From assembly GCA_030142905.1 (NCBI GenBank), contig JASJOG010000007.1:253001-317000 (forward strand): 64,000 bases of DNA. Direction: 5' to 3'. The notes under the pieces were generated by a model. The model worked only from the letters and a program-made list of their open reading frames with translations. It was not told the origin of the DNA and did no database searches. Each line of letters opens with the position of its first letter. The first letter of the stretch is position 1. Made by a program: the position numbers and the translations under genes. Shown here one piece after another: positions 1 through 11,600 of the stretch. This DNA comes from Heliopora coerulea (Eukaryota > Cnidaria > Anthozoa > Scleralcyonacea > Helioporidae).

Positions 1-24
1 CCCCATACAAATCCTTGTTCTTGT

Positions 25-336
25 TTACATGAGACCGGTTCGAAAAATAAGCTCGGACCGGTCTCACTCATTCCGGGTGCTGGACCGACAGGAATGAGTT
101 CAGGCTGGTTCGAACTCGGACTGTTACGAAATTTTCTTAATGAAAACGCGAAATCTCTCCACATCAACCATTGATGAGGCAAAGAACGAGAAAAACATTG
201 TCGCTGAGAACAAAAACTTCGAATGCGGACTGAAATATTTGCAAGAACAAGGCTTTAGTTTCATTCCGGTCTCATATAAACACTTCAGAAAATTTTCACT
301 TTGGTAGCGGTCTGAATTCTTGCCGGTCTCATGTAA
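25..336. repeat. Candidate non-autonomous inverted-repeat element
   Basis: The 14-mer TTACATGAGACCGG at 25-38 is repeated in perfect inverted orientation at 323-336. The core CCGGTCTC also occurs at about 59-66 and 264-271, so the ends are built from reiterated modules, and 31-66 can fold as a hairpin. No transposase frame is visible and no clear target duplication flanks the repeats. It lies in the intron upstream of the first visible CEP112 exon. I read it as a MITE-like repeat; its exact ends are uncertain. Confidence 0.5.
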
Positions 337-392
337 TCAGCCCCTAAGTATGTCGAATGTGACTGAGAGTGAACGTCTATTTTTGTTTATAG

Positions 393-3300
393 GTATCTGA
401 ACTGAAAATTTCTTTCGAACAAGAGAAAACTTACCTCATTCGTGAGCATCAGCATGAAAGAGATGTCTGGACCAGAGAACACGAACGAGAGAGGGTTTGT
501 AGAACACTTGGTATCTTAAAGTAATCATTGCACACTAACATTGAGAGTTTAAATTCATGAGAGGCGGTATCGAATTCTGGTGATGAAAGCTTTCCTGTAT
601 TGTTACTCTTTTTTAGGAAATGTATTCGGAAAAATATCGTACAAAGTTTCAAGATTTGGAAACCCAATTTCGAAACAAGTCTTCAAAAGATTCAAAAGTG
701 AGAAAATATTTTATATGATGTCAACTCGAGGATGTTTGTTCAAATTTTGAGCTCGTTTTTTTTTCTACTTTGTGAAAAGCGACTTAAAGCAATCACATCT
801 CTTCGCATCATACCTTCATAATTTCAGGTTATTGCAGACTTGCAGCAAGTTAATTGTACCTTGAGAGAAGAGGTAAGTTCATTGAGAAGGAGAGAGAGAA
901 AAGAAGAGGCAAGTGATGAGTGAATGTTAAAGTAAGGGGTAGTAGTTAAAGGAAAGGTTGGTAGTTAAAGTAAAGGATGGCAGTTACAGTAAGGGATGGT
1001 AGTTACGAAGGAATGAAACTGTGGATGGAGAGCAGAGCAAGTGCGGTTAACAACGGAGCACGAGAATTCCTTGACAAGGAAATGGGAGAGAGGGAAAAGG
1101 GAGGTGATAAAGTCAACAAGATGTAGGAGTATAATGGCGAGTTATGAAATGGAGCGCGAAGGAAATTGAAGGTGGGGTACAGTGAGGAGTGAGAATGGAT
1201 GGGACTAGAGCCGAGTGCAACGGCGTGGTGAGGTAAAGAGATGGAGATTGAGGGTTCAGCCTAGAGTGAAGATTGGAGGGGGATAGTAGGACTGGTGAAG
1301 GAGTAATAGTGGACTGGTGACGAACAGAGAAGAAGGAAAAAGTAAAAATTACTGAGTTCAAGATTGGAATCGAATGTTGGTAGAATGAATGAAGAGCATG
1401 AATAAAGTTTAAAGAGAACAAGAAATGGATAAGAAAGTGATTGGATAGGGTGGTTAAGACAGAGAAAGAAATGAAGGAAATAAAACTGCCAGGAAAAGAG
1501 AGGAAGTGTGCAAAAACATAGTAAAAAAGGTGATGGAATGGAGAAATAAATGAGATACAGAAAGAAAAGAGAAGGTGATTAAGCGTGAAAGAAATTAAAC
1601 TATTAATAGAGAGCAAAGAAAAATGGTAGGAAACATATTGGTCAACACGCTTCCTGTTTTTTTTAATTTTTTTTCAGTTGATCCAAAAGGAATCCCTGTA
1701 CAAACAACAGCTTGTGGAACTAGGAATGCTTAGAGAGGAAGAGAAACAGACTTTTAAACGTCAAGAGGAGGTCCAGGTAAAGGACAGTTAGGGTCTTTGA
1801 AACACGGAACACTTCTCATTATGATGTAACTCGACATAGTCGAAAGACGGTCTATTTAAACTCACTTCAATACAAAATCACTTTGGTTCATTTGAAATGA
1901 TCAAGCGATCAGCCGATAAACACGTCGAGTTAACTACATCACTTCAGTATCTTATGGCGCTCATGTTTAAATTTGAATTTTTGTTCAGGCCTCAAAATAT
2001 AGGTCAGAGCTAGATCAACAGCGCTTGCAGTTACAACGTCAACATAGCACGGAAATGGAACAACTTTTGGACAAGGTATAACGACGAACAATGTTTTGTA
2101 TCTGATGTACGCAATGTCGTCTTGGAATTTAGTAATTAAGAGAATTGTTACTTGCAGACCAACTTCAGATTCAAACAAATGGAAGCTGACTATAGTTCGA
2201 GATCAAACAAGATGCACGAGGTGAGTTTGCTCACTCGCTCGCGATTATCCGAGCGAAGCTCGTGAATTCTCTCCTTACCTATGTTAAACCACACCGCTGT
2301 CTCATGATCCCGCGCGAATAGTTTGGGTAAAAACGCACAAATAAGATTTATGCCTCTTTCAGCACGTACTTGTCTGCTAACGCTTGAAGTATAATTAGAC
2401 TTAGTTGGTAACAGTACTTATATAACTCCTTAAATTGTTGTCAAGTAACCACGAGAGGATTACCTGGGTTTAAATATTATTAATTGGAAATCTTACTAGG
2501 ATTTTCTTATTGCTTCGTAAGAAATTGAAACACTCAAACATCTGGGAACTGGAAGATATAACCCCAAAAATTTTCTTCATCGTAGCCAATTTTACTGCTG
2601 TGAAAACACATTTGGAAGTTGACATCACGAGCCACAAACTTCAGCGATATTTGCCAGCCGAAACTAAATTTTACTAATGATAACTACATCCCATTTGTCT
2701 TTGTAGACAGTAGAGGCGCTAAGGGAAGAAATTCAGAAGCTGAAAGATGAAAGAATAAAGTAGGTTGGCCTGGTACAGTTCGTCAGGTTACTGACGCTGT
2801 CTCATCTCAATTCATTTAGTTCAATTAATTCAATTTCAATTCAATTAGACCACTTTACCAATCATCCGAAGGGTACAGGTCTCACCCATATGTAACCTAT
2901 GTTCACCAAACCCAGTCCTTGCTACTTAATGGTTTGAACGTCCGTTTGGTCATCGAATGAATACTTGTAACACACACATGTAACCTCCACTCACCATCTT
3001 CTATCGATTTAACTCAATGGTTAGCTCATCTCACTGGTCACCTTATGACTATGGGTCGTTAACATCTAAAACCTTCACTTGCTGTGTCAGTCCATGTAGC
3101 ATAACAGTTGCCACAATTCACCGGTAATCAGAAGATATATTTTCTCCACCTGCGCAACGTTTCTCCATCACCTCAGTACGTGATAAACAGTGATTTCTAG
3201 CAGTTAGTACTTCAACCACTCCTTTCTACTCAAATAGATTTACTAGTATTTTACTCTGGCCACCACCTGACGGTTTTACACGCCATAGTCAGTCCTGGCC

Positions 3301-4727
3301 GGGAGGGAATTAAACGCAGACTGACTGCCTACTGCGTTCATTTGGGCAAGTAAAATTAAACTGTGCAGGTTCATTGGGCAACTGGATTTTCTTCTCATAG
3401 CTGCATTTGAATCCTTGTTCGAAGGTTGCAGCGTCTTACCTATCATTAGATCAATTTAGGATGCATTGATCGGAATACAGTTGTTTTTTAATATACAGAT
3501 ATGAGAACAGTCCCGTTTTAACGGTTCCAACAAAATGACTGTTGCCTTTTAATATATCTTAGTGTAATTCAGTTGAAACTGTTGCACTAACATCGGATCT
3601 CAGTAATGTCGTCTTGTTTAGTTTGCAGAACTCGCAAGAAGAACATCTTAATATTACAATAAGGAAATACGAAGATGAAAAAATCAGCATGAAGAATCAC
3701 CATTCTGCGGTTGTGAAGGTGAAACATGTTGCATGTATTAGATGATAAAGAATGGTCGCGAGTCCGTGTGCTGTTGTTTTCAGGTCACAATGTAGGGAAC
3801 TAGTGTTAAAATGAATTAGGTTTGATCGAGAAGAGTGTGTGTTGGTGGCTTCATTTTACTGTCTATAATTTATAGACCAGAGTTCTTATGTAAAGATTTT
3901 GGTCTGGACAAGACTTGTTTAAATGGATGGGATGGGCGAGACGGAGTGTGTGTTTCCGTGAGTGTTACATGTTCTGTTAATGAGAATGTGTAAATTTATA
4001 CTGAATGTACATGACGTGTGGATTTTGTTGCAGTCTCTTGAAAAAGACATCGAACGTCAAACCGCGACAATAGCTCGGCTGGAAAAACAGGTTCGTGACA
4101 TTGAGTTGCGTTCACAAGAAAAGGTACGTGACCGGCTACATAATGAGTTTGGACCGGTGGTCTTCCAAGGTCGGGGTTGTCTATCTGTCTGTCTGTCTGT
4201 CTATCTATCTATTTATATACTTACTCACTTATTAGTTTGTTTGTTTTTATGTTTATTGTTCACTAATGTATTTATTTACTTACTTGTGGCAGATGTCTAA
4301 AATGCAGTTTGACTATGAAGAAAAGATCAAGGGATTACTACCTGTGTCAATAAAAGAGGTAGGCCAATAAAAATTATAGCTAGTCCAGATTATTGAGCGT
4401 TTAGTCTGAAACAGTTCCAAAAACTAATGCGGGGCTATTTTTCACACGTTATAAGTCCTTTGTGAACAGTCCAAAGAGTAAGAGCAAGCAGTAATAGACT
4501 GAATAAATCTTCCCAAGCAATGTGCTAAAAACCAAGCGACAAAAACTGCAGCCCCCGTCATTTTATCTTGCAATACTTAGGAACTGGAAGACACCATCCT
4601 TTCACTACGACAGCAGGTTTCCATACTTCAGTCGCGTGCCGACCTACTACAAGAAGAGGTAGACGCAACTAACACTATTACGTCAACCTGGGATCTCTCA
4701 CGGTTTGATAAAGAGAATATCTCTTGA
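393..4727 (+). CDS. CEP112: Centrosomal coiled-coil protein CEP112, C-terminal exons (5' partial)
   Basis: Eleven exons join in frame: 393-494, 617-697, 828-872, 1678-1776, 1989-2075, 2158-2220, 2707-2759, 3622-3718, 4034-4123, 4293-4358 and 4581-4727. They encode 309 residues ending at a TGA. The protein is charged and rich in E, K, Q and R with few prolines, as expected of a long coiled coil. The last two exons (IKGLLPVSIKE, then ELEDTILSL, LQSRADLLQEE) match the conserved C-terminal end of vertebrate CEP112/CCDC46, which is the main reason for the name. CEP112 is a centrosomal protein, and in vertebrates it is linked to sperm head-tail assembly. For exon 8 the acceptor TTTAG at 3620-3621 was chosen over the nearby GCAG because only the former keeps frame with the phase-2 exon 7. 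The N-terminal exons lie left of the window. Confidence 0.85.
880..1620 (+). other. Purine-rich intron of CEP112
   Basis: The intron between exons 3 and 4 is strongly purine-biased on the + strand for about 700 bases (runs of GAAAGGAA, GGAGAGAG and AGTAAGGGATGG types). Near 950-1000 there is a degenerate repeat around GGTAGTTAAAG. The long open frame on the opposite strand follows from this composition and has no protein-like features. Confidence 0.7.
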
Positions 4728-4733
4728 AATAAA
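4728..4733 (+). terminator. Polyadenylation signal of CEP112
   Basis: AATAAA directly abuts the TGA stop at 4725-4727, giving TGAAATAAA. If used, the 3' UTR would be only about 15-30 nt long. Confidence 0.5.
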
Positions 4734-7700
4734 TGTTTTTGGTGATATATATGATTGTACATACACGAAAGGAATCCCGTATTTTTAATTCTTGACATTT
4801 TTTACTCCACAACCTAAATTATTATTATTATTATTATATGAATAGAAGTACGTCATATGACTGTTTAATCCACTTAGTAGAATAGCGTTGTAACGGTAGT
4901 AGAAACTTTTATTTCAACAGGCTAGTCCCATCAGACTCTAAATGGTTTTATATCATGAAGAGCCTTGTTAACGTTAGTTATAGAAATATCTATAAAAGTT
5001 TAATTAAAAAATAGATAAATATAACTAAATTGAATGGTCTTCTAAAAGAATTTATAGTGCTCTGTAGTTCAAATTTAACTTAGCAAAGTGTTATAAACTA
5101 GACAGCCATGACAATAAAGAGCTTGTCTGCTCCTTTTATGTTATTATTGCCCAATTTTAATGGTGGACTGTGGCATTTTTAACTGCTAGTAATGAGGGTG
5201 GTCCTCCTGGGCCCGCCATTGGTTTCAAGAACTGTTGACAATTCCACAGTTTCCGCTGATTTCATTGAATAATCTCGAAGGTATACATGATTTTCCAATA
5301 TGTTCAAAGTTGGGTCAACTTTGTGATGTCACAGGTTATCCCATGTCCATATCAAATAGATTGGATAGGTCCTCGACGAAATGAGTATTGAACTGTCTGG
5401 TCTTGACGCCTTCCTTTAAAGTTGTCAAAAGCTTATACGCTCAAAGAAGAGTTAAACGCCATAATTAATGATTTCAACAGTACAATCATTTAAGACCGAC
5501 TTAATTTTCATTCCGTGGACTCTCAAAACCCCAATATAATTAAGAACCGAAAGCCTCTTATCCTTACTTGACTTGGAAACAGATTCTATTTATATCAGTG
5601 TGCCTCAGTTAAAATGCCATTTGAATTGTAGCCCACGTTGTGAATGCCAAGCTTAAGACTCGAAAGACAAGCTAAAAAAAGACTTTTAAGATCACTTAAT
5701 AAACTGTCTTTGTAGCAGGAAGTCCTTAAATCCGGCAAATGGATGGTGCTTAATAACATAAGCTCACGTTGTAGGCAACAATTGTTAAAGAAAATGAATG
5801 ACCCCAATCCTCTTCACAAACCGAACTTCTAAAACTTGGTCGGTTCTAAAACATTAGAGATGACGAGGAAGGTGAGAAGGAAGGGGTCATGAACCAGACT
5901 TGTCATCGAATTCTAAATTCTCGAACCCACTTCATCTTGAAATCACTGTAAATCACGAGGTACTGTCGGTGTTCAAGTCATCTTCAAGTCCTCCTCCAAA
6001 TCACGAGTCAGTCATGAATTTAAGTTGCTAGCCGATAATTTCTTAAACTTGCTACATTAACGCATACAAAACTGACTGTTCAAAAATTATATAAAACTTA
6101 TGTATACAAAATTATTTGCTGGGCCCTGATATTCATTGCAGGACTGTTTTCTGCCTGGTATTGGTGTCTCTACCTGGTATTGGTGTCTCTACCACATTGA
6201 TGAACTCATGAGGCAGTGTGTCCAATTAACGTCTTTTTCAGATGATTTTTGCGTGAAAACAGACATGAAGTAAATAATGAACAGTACAACAAGACTGAGA
6301 CTGTAATTTTCGTTAGTAGATTTAAGAAGAAGGGGAGGAAGCTAGAAACCTGGTTTTATCCAATATCAAACCGGAAATTCACTGTTGCTTGAAAAAATGA
6401 TACAGGCGTGACTTCATCATGTTTAGAACTGTTATTAAATTGGTTGCAATTAACTTTCCATGCTAAACTTGCTGCGCGCTATTTTTAGTAATTACAAAAG
6501 CCAGGTGGTCATCACACGGGTAAGAAAAGCAATTCTTATTCTTACATGGGAAAATTATCCTTCACCATCGTATACACTTCATTTCATGTAACCATGTGTG
6601 AATCCCGGATATTCCTTGAATATGTTTTATTTACAATATGAGCAGTAGTGTTGTATCAAATATAGAACTACGAGCCGAGGGCAAGTGGTTGTATGTCCGA
6701 TCCAACACCGACACGAATATTGTAAAGTACTTATGTACAAATACAAGCGAACATTCATGTTCTTTAAAAATGGTGACCATTCCGAGGATTTTAAACGAGA
6801 GAATTGCTAGAAAATTCCATGTAAATCAGGAGTGTGTTGTATCACATTTACAGCCGCTCATTAAACTTTAAATTCTTTTGTATTTTCTTCGTGAGTTATA
6901 GTTTGTAGTTTCTTCGTGAGGACACGAGTCATTTGAGCCGACTTCAAACTACAATACGACCGACTCCAAGTCACAAGTCTATGTGACAATCCAACGATTC
7001 AAGTGCCAAATATAGCGGCTTTAGTTGACCCTGAGTCCAGGTACTCTTCCCCAGTCGTGTAACTCTGCTGTGAACACATGGACAAACATGCACAGGCATC
7101 CAAATATTCACTCATACCTACCAACACAAGCACTCGTGCACAGACCCCAACTCACACGATGGTAGATGATGGTAAGTCATGGGTCAGAGGACAAGACGGA
7201 CAAGATGTTCCCGCTGGAGAATAACAGGTTGCGGGAGAAGTGTATATTCTAGCGGATAACCAATATTATCCGTCCTGTTATTTGGCTTTAGTTAACTACG
7301 TTTATTTGAATATCAAATCAAGAACCTGATATACTCAAAACCGAAACTGTTCGCGGGTTAATTCCGTTTAGTCTCGCCTTTTAATCGACAAATTGATGTT
7401 AAATGTTGAAAAAGCTTTTGGCCGTGCAGTTGTTAACCTTCCCTGCAATCAATTGTAGGCCGAAAACCAAATTAGAAACAAAGTCAACTTAATCTTTGTT
7501 TTATTAAACTCTGTCAAGCGATAAACAGGGTCTTGAACCTTGCAGTAAGTTCAGCAGATTACAACTTGTACTCTAAAAATGAATGTTTTGATGACGTTGC
7601 TAAAATTCATGAAGTTTCAAGGGTTTTTTTAGTTTTTGTTCAGTTTAGAAGAAGTTTTGTTTGCGCATCATTTAAATGCATTTGAATGATATTGCTGTAT

Positions 7701-8615
7701 GTTATGCTGTACCTTATGTTTGACCGCGAGTTTTTTTGACTCGCTATCAACCAGGCGCCACCCCCCGTCATTTAACCATGAGATGAAGCTTAATTAGCTC
7801 TGATTGTGGGCGTCAACACCAACTCCAATACGCGATTGTTCTTAGGCAAGGTGTTAAATCCGTCAACAGACTGAAACGATCATTTGTTTGAACAATACCC
7901 GAAGATTTTTTTCATAGATCCGTAGTATTTTATACACTTGGCGCAATCTTCAATTGGTATAACTTTCTCAGCTAAAGCAGCAGAAAACTCTCCTTCACAA
8001 ACACGAAAGGTAAAAAATGGCTTGTGTCCGTTGCCTTTGAAGCCGCTTGAATATTCACGCAGTTTTTAATTTCCAGCGTAAAGTTTGTAACAGGCATGTT
8101 TAACATTCGTCGAACGTGCGTGTTTTGTTTGTGTATTTGCATTCTATTCGCCCACCGTGAGGCAAAGGAAACAGAAGTGATGAAAAATTTAGTAGTTGTT
8201 TTGTGCGATAATCATCGCTCTCTGACGTCGTCTGTCTACGCCCACTCCCGGAAATCGTCGGAGTTTACGGAGGGTTTTTATCCTTGTCTAGCCGCTACCA
8301 AATTTGAATTTTTGTCATGAATTAAAGCCTTTTAGTATCTTAAAAAGTAAATTGGTTAAATAATAATGTTATGTTAAGATTAAACGTGAGTTTGAGAGTA
8401 GTGTGGTTTTTAACTGACCTTTCATAAAGCGACGCAGCTCGTCCGGTTGTCGGGTCCGTATTGTTGCGGTAACCAATCAGGCAGGAAGAGAGAGAAGGCT
8501 GATCAACTGTTGTGTTCTCCCAAGGTTCAGTTGCAGTAGCCGTCGTCCGCAATGTAGAGGGGTGTGGAAGAAACTCTGTTTTGAATTTCGGAGTAGTTTT
8601 GTGCCCGAAGAAATC
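4734..8615. other. Intergenic region and G-alpha promoter/5' UTR; no gene recognised
   Basis: I find no convincing exon in this stretch. A 77-codon ATG frame at 6638-6871 resembles nothing I know. Around 5890-6030 and 6890-6990 are degenerate repeats of TCAAGTC/CACGAGTC type. At 6154-6191 a 19-nt unit (CCTGGTATTGGTGTCTCTA) occurs twice in tandem. The last few hundred bases should hold the promoter and 5' UTR of the G-alpha gene. Confidence 0.6.
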
Positions 8616-11600
8616 ATGGTATTTGACTGCTGCCTGGATGCAAGCTCTCGTGAAGCGAAACGAAAGTCGCAACAAATAGACAAGAAGATTAGCCGAGAGA
8701 AGGAACGATTTAGGCGGCAAGTGAAGATTTTGCTGCTTGGCGCGGGAGAGAGCGGCAAAAGTACCTTTCTAAAACAGATGAGAATTATCCATGGGGAAGA
8801 CTACAATGTTGCCGCTTTAGCAGAGTTTCGTCCAATAGTTTATAGCAATATTTTAAAGGGAATGAAGGTATTAGCGGATGCTCGACGAAAGCTGGGTATT
8901 GAATGGGGTGACCCAAACAACCAAAGATATGCGAGGACCATATTGGATTTTCAAGCCCCGCAGAAAATCGAGACCAACTTGTTCCTGCAATACGTCGACG
9001 CTGTGAGCCGTTTGTGGCAAGATGAAGGCATTCAAACCTCTTATGATAGAAGAAGAGAATTTCAGCTGGTGAGTTCCCGTAACCTTACGTTTGAATGTTC
9101 ATGATGACCGAGAAATGGCTGTGAAATGCATTGCTGTTATGGCGTTCGGAATTTCAACACAAACGTTTGTTAGTTAATCGGCTTCCCAAGTCAAATAACT
9201 CGGTAAACATTTGGCTGTTTTCATAGAATTTTGTCGCCTTTAACGAAAGCTTCTCATTAAAAGCCGATTCAGTTCGAAAAAGATTAGAACAGAAGCTCAA
9301 ACGATCGTTGGTGCTTTGTGTGTTTCCGCCTGGCTTGACTTTCACGTCACAAACTTCATGCTCATTTGAGAAGTCGTGAAGTTTGCCATTAACATTTGTG
9401 CTTTGGTATTTGCTTACGGTTTAATATTTCTTTAATGAACATTTAAGATACAGTTGGCTGACAGCTGCATAGCTTTTTTACTGCAAACGTGAGTTTTTAG
9501 CTCCATTAAATCTTGATATTCAGTGACAATTTTCAATTAGAATATGAGCGATCACTGATATATGCCGCCGAACTTGATTGTCGACTGGTCACGGCATTCA
9601 TTTGACTTTCTGTCCTTGTCTTACAGGGAGATTCGACGAAATACTTTTTGGACCAGCTGCACAGGGTTGGACAACCGGTAAGTTTGAGAAATTTGAATGA
9701 TTTTCCAGTAGAGCACCAAGCATGCAGAAATGTTACTTGTTAAAACTAGCATGGACTACTTCGCACAAAATTGAGTTAGTGTTGTTTTTTCGCGTATTTG
9801 CACGTTTAACTGAACAATAGAAGTAGGGGAACAAGTTATGCAGCGATTAAGACTTAATGCGACTTCTGGAGCAAAGCGTAATCTGACGATGTTGTCACCT
9901 CAACGGTAAAATCCTAAACGAAAATGAACTGTGAAATGTTTTGCACTTTGGTCAGAATGGCGGCAATAAACAACATATTGAAAAATTATTTATCATTCTT
10001 CACAAAAACGACCTAACTGCTTGCTTTTTTCATGATCCGTATCAAAATTGCTTATGGAATTCTTCGTAGAATTTTAGTTTATTGATAGCCGTTAAGGAGG
10101 CAGTTGCACTTTCATCAACATTTTACTCTGGACTTTGTCTCCAGTTTTCACTGACACTGACAGACAAAGTGAATGTTTCCTGCTTTCAGTATTTAATGGA
10201 GTGCAGCGTCTTGAGAAATCAGATGTTGCCGTTGAAACTGATGAATATTTTCACTGCAACTAGAATCATATTTTCCGTTTCGTTATTACTATTCATAGAT
10301 AAAATTATGATATGCTTTTTCACGCCCTGTCTTCATCAGCTGTTTTCATCTTGGAGTTCACTGACTCTTCGGTTGTACCACTCGCTATTGGTTATTGTAG
10401 TTCATTTGTAGTCGTGAAAGAGTTTCAGTGCAGGACGTTTTTATAAGTGAAGTACTTAAGCAGTTAATGAGACAAAAGCTTTCGATTTTACAGCTTTTGT
10501 TAGGCATTGAAGTCCACAATTACAGACGACAATAAGACATACGATGGGCACTACGGTTTCAAATTTAATGAATACATCGCAGTTTGTTTATGTGAGAAAT
10601 TTTACCTCGACAGTCTCAATCACCAAATAAGTTTGGAGTGGTATAGAAAACAACGAATTGACTTCATTCCAAGTTTCAGAAATTTACATTGCATTCCAGT
10701 GGATTTTTGAGCTTAATATTGCTTTGATGTTTTCTCTCTGGGATTGCCCTTTATCTTTTATAATTAGCGTAACAACCTAGAGTCCACCTTCTTTTGTACA
10801 TCTAAATGAACACAAAATCCTTCATAGCTTTTCATTATTAGTAGTTTATGAAGAATGGTGGGTTATCTGATTGGGTGAAAGCCATAAAGCAGCTTGCTTA
10901 CTCCTTTCCAACACACAGTTCCTGAAGAAATTTTAGAAACTTCATAGACATTCTTGTTGAGGCTTGTTTTACATTGATGCTTCCTTAGACAGATTATGAA
11001 AGGAATATTAATCTTTCAAATGTTTATATGCTATTCAGTATTACTGATATGGGTATTACTGGTAATGTTATTTGTGGTAATCCAATCAGCAATTTCGCCT
11101 TGAGTTTATGCAGTTCGAAAGGTTGTGTAATGCACTTCTTTATATAATCAACCAAAATCATGCTGAATATTCTGAAGCTAATTTTTGCTCTCAACATCAT
11201 GCAAAATGCAAAGTACTACATTAGCAAGTGCAAAAATGCCAGACTTTATTCCATGTTTAATGAGAAAATATTACCACATTTTGAAGCTAATAAACTCCTG
11301 CAAGACCCCAGATATAATTATCAGCATTTGGTGGTTTTGGAGACAGTACATTGCTTAACAAAAGACATAAACTGTTGCAGTTGATAACTTTCTATTTGTT
11401 TTTGTTGTTACATTTTTGTTACTTCTGAGTGGGAATGAGGCATTAAGTAAATGCTGGTTCAATCCAGACAAAGGCTACTGTAGCTTGTAAAGAAAGTGTC
11501 TTCCCTGTGAATAGTATCTTGGATATTATTTCAAAATCAAAATAATGGTTGCACACAGCTGTGAAAGAGGATGTGAACTGCCTACTGTGCAAGTAAAGAT

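Noticed and set aside
1113..1616. A 167-codon frame on the minus strand
   Set aside because: It is antisense to the purine-rich CEP112 intron. Its S/F/L/H-rich composition follows from that bias and no domain is visible.
3629..3640. Acceptor TTTGCAG for CEP112 exon 8
   Set aside because: With the phase-2 exon ending at 2759 it leads to an early stop. The TTTAG seven bases upstream keeps the coiled-coil frame.
6638..6871. A 77-codon ATG frame
   Set aside because: It has no recognisable motif, splice context or promoter and is within the length range expected by chance in AT-rich DNA. It is kept only as a note.
8562..8615. N-terminal extension of the G-alpha frame upstream of ATG 8616
   Set aside because: The extension would begin at a GTG codon. 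The first in-frame ATG is at 8616 and gives a normal G12/13 length.
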